Source: Microglena sp. YARC (taxonomy: Eukaryota; Chlorophyta; Chlorophyceae; Chlamydomonadales; Chlamydomonadaceae). From it: DNA of 64,000 nucleotides. The stretch lies in NCBI GenBank assembly GCA_022414725.1, contig CM039462.1, forward strand, positions 175,748,721-175,812,720. Direction: 5' to 3'. Under the pieces are notes generated by a model that had not been told where the DNA came from, did not search any database, and saw only the letters and a program-made list of their open reading frames with translations. Positions 33,037 through 41,592 of the stretch are shown piece after piece. A program made the translations under genes and the position numbers. Every line of letters starts with the position of its first letter. Positions within the stretch are counted from its first letter, which is position 1.

Positions 33037-36000
33037 GTGCTTTTTTCATGCAAGACTAAATTCACCAAGTCCTGTGGAGCTGGCACTCAAGAAGGCATCT
33101 GGCATGTGGACTCTGGTGCGGGAATGTCTATTACTGGTGACAGAAACCAGTTTATTAATTTTTCTGCCACCAGTAATGGACCTTCAGTTGCATTTGGTGA
33201 TGGTGTGATCCAACAGTCCATGGGTATTGGAACTATTGTGTTATGCTGTGAGAGTTCTCTAACTCCTATCACCCTAACCAAGGTTCTTTACATTCCCCTC
33301 TGTCCTGTAAATCTACTGTCAGTACATGCAATAGCCACATCAGACGATTGCAAGGTACTTTTTAATAGTACCAGCTGCACTGCCATTAGGGCTAATGAGA
33401 CTTTATGGTCTTTTCCAGCCTCCAGTGAAGGAGTATATAAGTTTTGTAGCCGTCCCTGTGTTCCCAGTGTTCTCACCCCTGTCCCTGTTTTTTCTGTCAT
33501 TGCTCCGGATATATATTCTGCTTTTTCACTTGAGGTTGATGAGGATGGAGGTATTCTTTCTCCAAACACTCCTGAATGGCTTTGGCATCGCAGACTGGGT
33601 CATCCTGGTTTTCAAGCGATGCTTCAGCTAGCCAAAGGTGGTTTGTTGAAAGGTCTGCCCCTTACTCGAACTCAAGTGAAGAAACTTATATATATTCCTT
33701 GTGATGCTTGCTGCAAAGCAAAGGCCAGGAGAACACCTTTTCCCAAGGAGAGCACTAGGTCTTCTTATGCTCCATTACAACTCCTACACTTGGATTTAAT
33801 GGGGCCATTTAATATCAAAGGTCTGCGCCAAGAATTATATGTTCAGGTGCTCACTGATGATTTCTCTGGCTTTGCAGATGTACAGTGTCTTCATGCCAAA
33901 TCTGAGTCCCCTTACTCAGTTCAAATTATTATAATTCGTTGGATGACTCAGCTGCCTGGTGCTATTTTTCAGTGTTTGAGATCTGACAGGGCTCAGGAGT
34001 ATCTGTCTAAGTGGTTTCAAGAATGGTTACAGAGTTTGGGTGCTAGGCATGAGACTTCTCTTCAGTACACAGCACAACAAAATGCTACTGTAGAGAGGTA
34101 CAATGGCACTGTCCAAAATATTGCTAGAGCAATTCATCTTGAGTCTAGAATGACCAAGAGTTTCTGGCCTTATGCCTTCCTCTGTGCATGCTATCTTAGA
34201 AACAGACAGCCTACCAAGACAGGCAAGACACCCTATGAGTTATTTTTTGGCACTGTACCCGATGTGTCTCTGTTACGAGTTTTTGGCTGTCCCTGTTATG
34301 TCACAGTTGTGACGGGCAAGAAACTTAATAAACTATCTGAGAGGGCCGCACCTGGAAGATTTGTTGGATATCCGTTGATGTCGAAGGGGTACTACGTGTG
34401 GGTACCTAAACTTCGCCAGGTAGTAGAAACATGTGATGTGGTTTTCTACGAGCAGTTCAGACTAGACTGTCTGCCTGGGTATTTTCCTTATGATGGGTCG
34501 CCATACTTTGACAGTGACTCTGCCCCTCATCAAGGTACTTCACTGTCAGAGTCGGCTGATGCCCTACACCCGCTAATTCTCCCGCCTGTCGTTCGCGAAC
34601 CTGAGCCAAGAATGGTCTTACGATCACGACCAGGTGCCGTGCGGGCAGGTAGAAGTGCAGAACTAAAGGTCGGGGGAAAGAATGAAGTACCAGCAAACAA
34701 GGAGATCCTTCCTCTCGCGGATCGGCAGCTTCCAGGGCAATTTCCCACAGATCGTGGAGCGGTGGGGTATTTCGAGAAATCAGACAAGGCGGCCGTGCCG
34801 CTTCCAACCTCACCTCTGGCCGAACCTTGCACTAGTGCTAATCCTGGTGATACAAACAGAGTAGTACCCCATGTGGGGAAGGCCGCCAGCATCTGCAGCA
34901 CTGCTGACGGTGGTTACACTGATTTTGATGATTTGGGTGACACTGGCTATGGATGGGGAGTTCCAGTAGAGCCAGGAGACACCACGGGCACTGTGGAGCC
35001 TTTAGAGGTACTTCCTGCCCTACTTTCGATACCTAATAAAGTTCCTTTTTCTGCTTATATTTCTGAGCCACAGGCTCTATCTTACAAGACTGCCACTGAT
35101 CCTTCCAACCCTGATAGGGACTCTTGGATTATTGCTATGAAAGATGAAAATGATTCACTAAAAGCACATGGCACCTGGGCTCTAAGCCCTAAGCCTACTG
35201 GTGTTAAGATTTTGAAAGGAATGTGGGTATTCACCAAGAAAATTAGCCCCACGGGGGATGTTAGATTTAAGGCTAGGTATGTGGTGAAAGGTTACTTGCA
35301 ACGTCCTGGGCTTGATTTTAATGAAGTATATGCCCCTGTGTCCTCCAAGGCAGGACTTAGGGTACTACTGTCCATTATTACCCACAGGAAAATGTTTGTG
35401 CGTCAGTTAGACATTAAGACTGCCTTTCTAAATGGAGTCTTAGATCCTGACCTGAACCTTCACTGCAGCCAACCTGACGGTTTCTCTGTCCTTGGTCCTA
35501 ATGGCCAGCCTCTTGTATGCAAGCTCATCAAGTCCCTTTATGGATTAAAGCAAGCACCAAGAGACTGGGCCAAACTGGTCAAGGAAGTTCTAACCAAACA
35601 TGGTTACGTAATGTGCAGAGCTGAGCCTGCACTATATTTTAAGAAAAGTCTGTCTGGTCTGTGGAGCTACGTGTGTACCTATGTTGATGATTTTATTGCT
35701 GCAGTTGAAGATTATATGTTCTATGTGGATTTGGTACTAGCTATGCAAGCTGCTGGCTGGATAGTGGTTGAGCTTGGCATCCCAGAGCAATTTCTTTCTC
35801 TGGATATGCAGCTCACACTAGATGCAGAGGGTCGTGTGATTCAGATTATTCTGTCTCAACAATCCTACATTGCCAACTTGGTGGAGCAATTTCACTTGAT
35901 CAAAGTAGCCAAGAATGCTTCTGCTTTGCCCATGGTTAAATGCACAACAAAGGACTTGGGCAGTGAGCTTCTACCCAACAACACTGAGTACATTTCTATT

Positions 36001-36651
36001 GTGGGTGCTCTGCTGTATTTGTCTACCTGCACTAGGCCTGACATTGCTTTTGCCACATCCTATCTGTCCAAGTTTTCTGCTGTACCTACTGCAGCTCACT
36101 GGAAGGCTGCCAAGCGCCTCCTAATCTATCTCAGAGATCATTCAGATCTGGGGCTCACTTACACCCACACACCTACTTTTTCTGTCACAGCTTTTAGTGA
36201 TTCATCTTTTGCTGAGGATTTGGTTGACAGGAGATCCCAAACTGGTCTTGCCCTTCTGATTAATGGTTCTCTAGTGAACTGGATGAGCAAGAGGCAGCCT
36301 ACTCCTGCTCTGAGCACTGGTGAAGCTGAATACATGGCCTTAGGCCAGGCTGCCAGGGAAGTTCAGTGGTTCAAGAAACTTCGTAATGATTTGGGTTTAC
36401 CTTGCAGTTTGATCACGATTCTGGGAGACAATCTGTCTGCCATTAAGTGGACCAAGGATTACCAACTGAATCCCATGAGCAAACACATTGATGTTATTCA
36501 TCATTACATCAAGGAGCTGGTTGAGGAGGGCTGTCTGGCTGTTGACTATGTTAACACTAAAGAAAACAGTGCAGACCCCTTCACCAAGCCTCTTGAAATT
36601 GGCCCCTTCTGGAAGTTCATTCAAATGTGGGGCATGACTAGGTCTGGTTAA
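33025..36651 (+). CDS. pol: Copia pol: protease, integrase, reverse transcriptase, RNase H
   Basis: Open from the codon after the UGA to the stop at 36649-36651. Protease: WHVDSGAG, Asp codon at 33109. GAG-pre-integrase zinc region: WHRRLGHPGF then CDACCKAKA. Integrase core: LHLDLMGPF, LRSDRAQEY and QQNATVERYNGT give D, D, E. The copia mark FGCPCYV...GRFVGYP follows. Reverse transcriptase: KARYVVKGYLQRPGLDF, RQLDIKTAFLNG, SLYGLKQAPRDW and the catalytic YVDD at 35680-35691. RNase H: FSDSSFAED, STGEAEYMALG, LGDNLSA and ADPFTKPL. No frameshift or missing catalytic residue was found. The first in-frame ATG is at 33121, after the protease Asp, so expression as a gag-pol fusion is expected. Confidence 0.95.
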   Translation, partial: QPCPVLFSCKTKFTKSCGAGTQEGIWHVDSGAGMSITGDRNQFINFSATSNGPSVAFGDGVIQQSMGIGTIVLCCESSLTPITLTKVLYIPLCPVNLLSVHAIATSDDCKVLFNSTSCTAIRANETLWSFPASSEGVYKFCSRPCVPSVLTPVPVFSVIAPDIYSAFSLEVDEDGGILSPNTPEWLWHRRLGHPGFQAMLQLAKGGLLKGLPLTRTQVKKLIYIPCDACCKAKARRTPFPKESTRSSYAPLQLLHLDLMGPFNIKGLRQELYVQVLTDDFSGFADVQCLHAKSESPYSVQIIIIRWMTQLPGAIFQCLRSDRAQEYLSKWFQEWLQSLGARHETSLQYTAQQNATVERYNGTVQNIARAIHLESRMTKSFWPYAFLCACYLRNRQPTKTGKTPYELFFGTVPDVSLLRVFGCPCYVTVVTGKKLNKLSERAAPGRFVGYPLMSKGYYVWVPKLRQVVETCDVVFYEQFRLDCLPGYFPYDGSPYFDSDSAPHQGTSLSESADALHPLILPPVVREPEPRMVLRSRPGAVRAGRSAELKVGGKNEVPANKEILPLADRQLPGQFPTDRGAVGYFEKSDKAAVPLPTSPLAEPCTSANPGDTNRVVPHVGKAASICSTADGGYTDFDDLGDTGYGWGVPVEPGDTTGTVEPLEVLPALLSIPNKVPFSAYISEPQALSYKTATDPSNPDRDSWIIAMKDENDSLKAHGTWALSPKPTGVKILKGMWVFTKKISPTGDVRFKARYVVKGYLQRPGLDFNEVYAPVSSKAGLRVLLSIITHRKMFVRQLDIKTAFLNGVLDPDLNLHCSQPDGFSVLGPNGQPLVCKLIKSLYGLKQAPRDWAKLVKEVLTKHGYVMCRAEPALYFKKSLSGLWSYVCTYVDDFIAAVEDYMFYVDLVLAMQAAGWIVVELGIPEQFLSLDMQLTLDAEGRVIQIILSQQSYIANLVEQFHLIKVAKNASALPMVKCTTKDLGSELLPNNTEYISIVGALLYLSTCTRPDIAFATSYLSKFSAVPTAAHWKAAKRLLIYLRDHSDLGLTYTHTPTFSVTAFSDSSFAEDLVDRRSQTGLALLINGSLVNWMSKRQPTPALSTGEAEYMALGQAAREVQWFKKLRNDLGLPCSLITILGDNLSAIKWTKDYQLNPMSKHIDVIHHYIKELVEEGCLAVDYVNTKENSADPFTKPLEIGPFWKFIQMWGMTRSG

Positions 36652-37096
36652 TTTTTTATCTTATTTCTCACTGGTCTCCGTTGTCATCCGTAGTAGTTTT
36701 GAACACTTTGGAAATTAGGACTGACTTCTGTCTGATAATTTAGAAAATTCCTTTTGGACTTTCACTTAGGGCTGAACTTTTTCAGATGCAATACGCTGAA
36801 CATGGTCTTTGTTTAAAGGCGCTGCTGGCCCTGAGTTCTGAATTCCCTTGGCAAAGGGTTGAAGAACATCTTTTCTGGATGATTATAATTTTACGTAATG
36901 ATCCGTTTCTGATGAATTAGAATTTTTCCCTGGTTACATTTCCTTTGATGTTCAGCCTGTTTCTGATCTGCGTTTCTGGAGTAGCTCTGTGAATTTTTCA
37001 TTGTTTTGTTTTCAAAAACCTTGCCTTTGGTTACCTTTTTGACACATGTGTCATAGGTGGAGAGGTATACGTATGTCACCTGCGCCATAGGTGGAG
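36652..37096 (+). other. Copia 3' internal non-coding region with short polypurine tract
   Basis: 445 bp with no sense reading frame. CATAGGTGGAG occurs twice (about 37052 and 37086); the second, AGGTGGAG at 37089-37096, abuts the 3' LTR and is the likely plus-strand primer site. An antisense 110-codon frame (36891-37223) overlaps the LTR and has no recognisable domain. Confidence 0.6.
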
Positions 37097-37436
37097 TGTC
37101 AGCATCTAGTGTATCCACTGGATTGCGTATGCCTTGTTCCTTACGTATGTATAGCCAGGGCATAGTAACTCTGATGTAACCACCTCTGGTGGGCGCTTCC
37201 GGGCGATCATGGGACCACGCCACCTGTGGTGGTGTGGGTCCCGTGATGCGCTCTACACCTGGGGCGCAGCCCCCCCCCCTTAGGGCACAGTAACCCTGTG
37301 CCCTGGTATCAATGGGACGGTGATCTTAGTCGCCGTCTCCGTCTATTGACCCACTTAACTATGTGTAATGAAGCCTGAGTTATAAACACGGTCTCTGCCT
37401 CTGTCTTTCCACCTCAACGAGTGCTATAAGCCAACA
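37097..37436 (+). repeat. 3' LTR
   Basis: 340 bp, same length and apparently same sequence as the 5' LTR, including the C9 homopolymer. Followed by the TAGGC duplication at 37437-37441. Confidence 0.96.
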
Positions 37437-37441
37437 TAGGC
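37437..37441. repeat. Target-site duplication, right (TAGGC)
   Basis: Partner of 30172-30176. Host exon sequence resumes with CATATGTTC. Confidence 0.95.
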
Positions 37442-38984
37442 CATATGTTCTTTCCTACCGTACTTACCCAATAGGAATTGACGGCCGCAACACTGCAAAG
37501 TATAGAAATGTTAATGTAGGGTTAGTATACATGAATGCATAGATACAACATGATTTGTGTAAAGGCCATGAATGGTGCGGCTGTGTCCTTGTTGTTTGAT
37601 GTGGTGGTTGCGCACCATACCAGCTCATCATACCTCCATGCACACATTACCACATACATTTAATAAACTAACAATACACACATACACACAACCACTCACA
37701 TTTCGCGATGCGACGAGTCGAGTTTGAGCATGATCTTTTTGGGTGATGGCTTGTGTTTGACAGCTTGCTGGGATGAAGTTGGAGTGCATGATTGGAATCC
37801 TTCGGGAATGTCAAAGCACAGAAGGAGGAGCCACAAGCTGGATTGGGGTCCATCTTCCACCACGGCTTGCTCATCCCTAAGGTCTTTGAAAGCTGCAAGG
37901 TCACCTGCAAGATCACCTGCACTCAGGCTGAGTTCTTCCATACCGAGGTCTTTGAACGTCGTCAACCTGAAGCTGCTGGTAGGACCACCTCCATGTGTTT
38001 TTCCCACGACTGGGGATGCCACCTTTCGTGAGGTAGACAAGACAGCTCTGATGTCAAAGCGGCTGGACTTAGGATCTGTGGCACCCAGAATTCTGGCGAC
38101 AATGTGATGTGTGGCTGCTGCTGTTGATGATGATGGTGAATTGTAGTTCGATCCTCCTTCTAACACTGACATGCCATGATCATGTGCTTCATCTTTATCT
38201 GGTATTGTTGTTGTTGCTTGTGATGATGGGGGTGTCAGTTTTCGTCCTAGATCTAGATCTAGATCTAGATCTTGCAGATCTGCTGCTTCTTCGAGTGGAT
38301 CTTCTGGTTCTACTGTTGGTTCTGGGTCTTCTCCTTCTGATGCTACGTATTTTCTCTTCTTCTGTTTCTTCAGCTCCTTCTTGCCACTCTGGGTCCGGAG
38401 AGATTGTGCTGCGATTTCTTCTTCTTCTTCTTTTTCTTCTTCTCCTTCTTCTGCTGCTGCTCCTCCTCCTGCTCCTCCTGCTCCTCCTCCTCCTGCTCCT
38501 CCCCCTCCTTCTGCTCCTGCTCCTCCTCCTCCTCCTCCTGCTCCGCCTGCTCCCGATCCTCCTGCTCCTCCTCCTGCAGCTGCTGCTGCTGCTGCTGCTT
38601 CTGCTTGCCTCTTCTGTTTCTTCAGCTCCTTCTTCCTTACATTGGTCTGGGGAGGTTGTGCTTCTGCTCCTGGAACTTCTTCTTGCTTCTTCTTCTTTTG
38701 CTGGGGCTGGCAAGCTAGTGGTGATGGTGCTACTACCTTATTTTGGCTCTCGTTGTGGTGGTTGCCATTTGTTTTTGCAGATGTTGCCATTGCACGAACT
38801 AATGCGTGTTTACGCATTATCATCAACCATGGGCATAGACATTCATGCACTTTTACATATTCCGCCCATCGCAGACGATCAAGCTCGAGCAAGACGAAGG
38901 GCGGTAGGGAGGGCGCCGTCCTCGCAGTAGTAGTAGGTCGTGGCCAGTTAGGAAGTACCGTTTAGTTAAGTAACTCGTCGTAAG

Positions 38985-39399
38985 AAAAGAAGAAAAGGCA
39001 CGTGACAGATAGGCACAACGTAGGCACGGAAACTTGCCGCACGTGATGGGGAGGCGTCGTACGGAGAGATACTGCCTCGTACTTACTTTGTTTTTACTTT
39101 TATCGAGTTCATAAGAGTTTCTGTCAACCACGACATGCGCACAATTGTATCTAGTCATTTAGTACATCCTGAGAACGCCCTTTTACTGAGTTAACTTCCA
39201 CACCGGTTCAAATCTCACCGGCGGCTTACAATGCGTGACAATGGTAGCATACGCCGCACTTAACGCCTGCCGCAACCAACGTCACGGAGCAACGGCAGGG
39301 CAGTGCACCCACCAACGTACAAGCATCAAACGTCGAAGCATCAAACCATACAAGTAAGCCCCCTGACCATGCGACCGTCCATCGCCACTCCTAAAATGC
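38985..39399. promoter_or_regulatory. Intergenic region between divergent genes, copy B
   Basis: Equivalent of 3352-3772, without the G-tract insertion. A few substitutions and a small deletion near 39165 are visible. No gene seen; promoter function is inferred from arrangement only. Confidence 0.3.
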
Positions 39400-39907
39400 A
39401 AGCTCACCCCTCAAAGGCAAGCTCACCCCTCAAAGGCAAGCTCACCCCTCAAAGGCAAGCTCATACCTCAAAGGCAAGCTCACCCCTCAAAGGCAAGCTC
39501 ACCCCTCAAAGGCAAGCTCACCCCTCAAAGGCAAGCTCAACCCTCAAAGGCAAGCCCACCCCTCAAAGGCAAGCTCATACCTCAAAGGCAAGCTCACCCC
39601 TCAAAGGCAAGCTCATACCTCAAAGGCAAGCTCATACCTCAAAGGCAAGCTCACCCCTCAAAGGCAAGCTCACCCCTCAAAGGCAAGCTCACCCCTCAAA
39701 GGCAAGCTCACCCCTCAAAGGCAAGCCCAACCCTCAAAGGCAAGCTCATACCTCAAAGGCAAGCTCACCCCTCAAAGGCAAGCTCATACCTCAAAGGCAA
39801 GCTCATACCTCAAAGGCAACCTCACCCCTCAAAGGCAAGCTCACCCCTCAAAGGCAAGCTCACCCCTCAAAGGCAAGCTCACCCCTCAAAGGCAAGCCCA
39901 ACCCACA
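39400..39907 (+). repeat. 19-bp minisatellite, ~27 units
   Basis: Same unit and variants as 3773-15190 but short and without a repeated higher-order block. Flanks are TAAAATGC before and ACAAAACTAAACCCTCTC after, the latter given twice before the endonuclease ATG. An open frame of about 200 codons passes through it and stops just before the gene; a 19-bp unit without stops explains this. Confidence 0.97.
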
Positions 39908-39946
39908 AAACTAAACCCTCTCAAAACTAAACCCTCTCAAAACTAA

Positions 39947-40804
39947 ATGCAAGCTCCCCCACACATGAAACAGGCAATTATGAGGAGGGTGCGCCTATAC
40001 CCGTCCTTCTATGAACAAGTCCCCGCTTACACATCGCCCGAAGGTGTACTTGCTCGTTTAATTGACAGCATGAGGCCAACGGTAAAGCTTGGATTTACCA
40101 GCCAGCTCATGGCATTGAATGGACAATCTCCAACGATGTCACTAGGATTGGCAGCATCACAGGTGTACCATATTACACAGCTGACTACCGGCTATCTTCA
40201 ATTGTTACAAAGTGTTCTAGATGACAGCGTTCTTGACGTTAGTGACGTTGATGACCAGCACCCTCCACAAACGGTGTTTCACATGCCTCCTAGAGATTCA
40301 TGCATGGAGGTGAACACCATTAAAATGGTCCTCCATGCACAAAGTGCGGGCCCGCGCAAGTTGAGATGGTTTAATGGCAGGTATGTGCACTTGACTATAG
40401 GGCGTAGCGGTAGAAACAAAATCTTGGTAACAGCACATCAATTTGTGTTGTGGGCCATTAAAGGCCCCCCCAATCTAGCCCCTCAAAATGCACGTGACGG
40501 GATGCCCTACACCAAGGTGCACTGTATGCACGTGTGCAACAATCCAAGATGCCTAAATCCCCTCCACCTAGCATGGGGATGGACTCCGGACAACTTACGG
40601 AGATGTAAAAGAACAGCATGGAGAAGATGGTTGTGTAGGGCCTTGGAGCAACATCATGGCATCGATCCACTCATCGCTGAACAGTACAGTCAGACGGCGC
40701 TCACCACCCTATCTACAAGCCAAATGATTGAACATGGAAACACAATACACTGCTTGAACTCTCTAGGCCTTGCAATGCAAAGGTTCTACGCGGTACCTGG
40801 TTGA
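39947..40804 (+). CDS. His-Cys box (I-PpoI-like, His-Me finger) endonuclease, intact copy
   Basis: 285 codons. The zinc-loop of the His-Cys box family is clear: H195-V-C197...C202-L-N-P-L-H207-L, then PDN216. The spacing from His195 to Asn216 (21 residues), with Cys-Cys-His between, equals that of I-PpoI (His98, Cys100, Cys105, His110, Asn119). By analogy His195 is the general base, Asn216 binds the metal ion, and Cys197, Cys202 and His207 bind structural zinc. A basic segment (RRCKRTAWRRWLCR) follows. The N-terminal 110 residues are not recognised. The start is the first ATG after the minisatellite; a second ATG is at codon 7. Role is probably site-specific DNA cutting, whether as a homing enzyme, in a mobile element, or as a host protein. 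No intron is needed. Confidence 0.82.
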   Translation: MQAPPHMKQAIMRRVRLYPSFYEQVPAYTSPEGVLARLIDSMRPTVKLGFTSQLMALNGQSPTMSLGLAASQVYHITQLTTGYLQLLQSVLDDSVLDVSDVDDQHPPQTVFHMPPRDSCMEVNTIKMVLHAQSAGPRKLRWFNGRYVHLTIGRSGRNKILVTAHQFVLWAIKGPPNLAPQNARDGMPYTKVHCMHVCNNPRCLNPLHLAWGWTPDNLRRCKRTAWRRWLCRALEQHHGIDPLIAEQYSQTALTTLSTSQMIEHGNTIHCLNSLGLAMQRFYAVPG

Positions 40805-40808
40805 ACAA

Positions 40809-40906
40809 AGACTCTTAGATGACATAGAGTATCCACATACTGTGTTCCACATGCCGACTATAGATTAATGCATGGAGGTGAACACCGTTACAATTATTGT
40901 TACATG
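40809..40906 (+). pseudogene. Degenerate second endonuclease segment, copy B
   Basis: As 16098-16195: LLDD...TVFHMP...CMEVNTV in another frame directly after the gene stop, interrupted by TAA. Present in both copies, so it predates the duplication. Confidence 0.6.
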
Positions 40907-41055
40907 TAAATATGTATTCCCAATCCTATGGTCAGCGTTCCAGGTTTTTGGGTGTTAATAGTGAGTACCGTTTTTGCTCGCACAAGAGATGTCGTTTGTA
41001 TTATGAGGTGAGGATTGAGGTGAGAAGTGCCCTTTGCTCGCACGAGAGAGAGGCA

Positions 41056-41061
<6 letters not shown>

Positions 41062-41115
<54 letters not shown>
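41062..41115. repeat. (GA)n microsatellite
   Basis: About 27 AG units; slightly longer than in copy A. Confidence 0.93.
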
Positions 41116-41118
<3 letters not shown>

Positions 41119-41287
41119 GTAAAGGTAGACGCGCTTATTTACACATATCATTTAAATAAATGTATGATTATAAGATACGCGTGTAACAAAAAAATTGCCA
41201 GATAGTCGGACCGATAGTCAGTAAAAAATTAGCTTTCTTTTCCGGACCAGCTAAATTGCTGGCTCAAGCTATGTAACCAAGTTCAAG

Positions 41288-41592
41288 TTCTCCGGACCAG
41301 TTAAAATATTAAACTAGACACATATGGCAGTTTCCAGGCAGCTCCTTGAGGCAGCAGGTGGGTTTAACACACATACAAGTGTCGACCCACCCACTCTAGA
41401 GTAGGGAACACCAATGCCATAAAGGCACATTAAATCAACACACGCACAAAAACTAACAGTGCGCAATTCTCCAGACCAGTTAAAATATTAAACTAGACAC
41501 ATATGGCAGTTTCCAGGCAGCTCCTTGAGGCAGCAGGTGGGTTTAACACACATACAAGTGTCGACCCACCCACTCTAGAGTAGGGAACACCA
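41288..41592. repeat. 179-bp tandem duplication spanning the JmjC gene 3' end
   Basis: TTCTCCGGACCAG at 41288 recurs as TTCTCCAGACCAG at 41467. Each copy runs through the TTTCCAGGCAGCTCC element to GTAGGGAACACCAA, the last few codons of the JmjC-like gene. Copy A has a single unit. The linker (about 41414-41466) is unique to B. Confidence 0.9.

Larger units (their letters stand above)
30177..37436 (+). mobile_element. Full-length Ty1/copia LTR retrotransposon
   Basis: 7260 bp, bounded by 340-bp LTRs with TG...CA ends and a TAGGC target duplication. Domain order in pol is protease, integrase, reverse transcriptase, RNase H, which defines the copia superfamily. It is longer than the usual ~5 kb mainly because of a long Pro/Ala-rich gag and 445 bp between pol and the 3' LTR. 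The LTRs look identical by eye, and the only coding lesion is a UGA between gag and pol in one frame. It lies in the opposite sense to the host gene it interrupts. Confidence 0.97.
28129..38823 (-). pseudogene. Multi-exon unknown-function gene, copy B, interrupted by a copia element
   Basis: Exon 1 38823-37700 (ATG at 38823, donor GTGAGTGG), exon 2 in two pieces 37492-37437 and 30176-29784, exon 3 28225-28129. All splice signals seen in copy A are kept. The copia insertion at 30177-37436 splits exon 2 near the codons for IWPTW, about 55 bp from its 5' end. The poly-Ala run is one residue shorter than in A, and exon 2 has Asn for Asp. Without the insertion the gene would be open through these three exons. 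Confidence 0.75.

Noticed and set aside
36891..37223. Antisense 110-codon frame at the 3' end of the copia element, as a possible env-like or regulatory gene
   Set aside because: Runs into the LTR, has no membrane or known domain, and is on the opposite strand.
39303..39914. 203-codon frame through the 19-bp array as a repeat protein gene
   Set aside because: Starts at GTG, consists almost wholly of the minisatellite, and is destroyed by indels in copy A.
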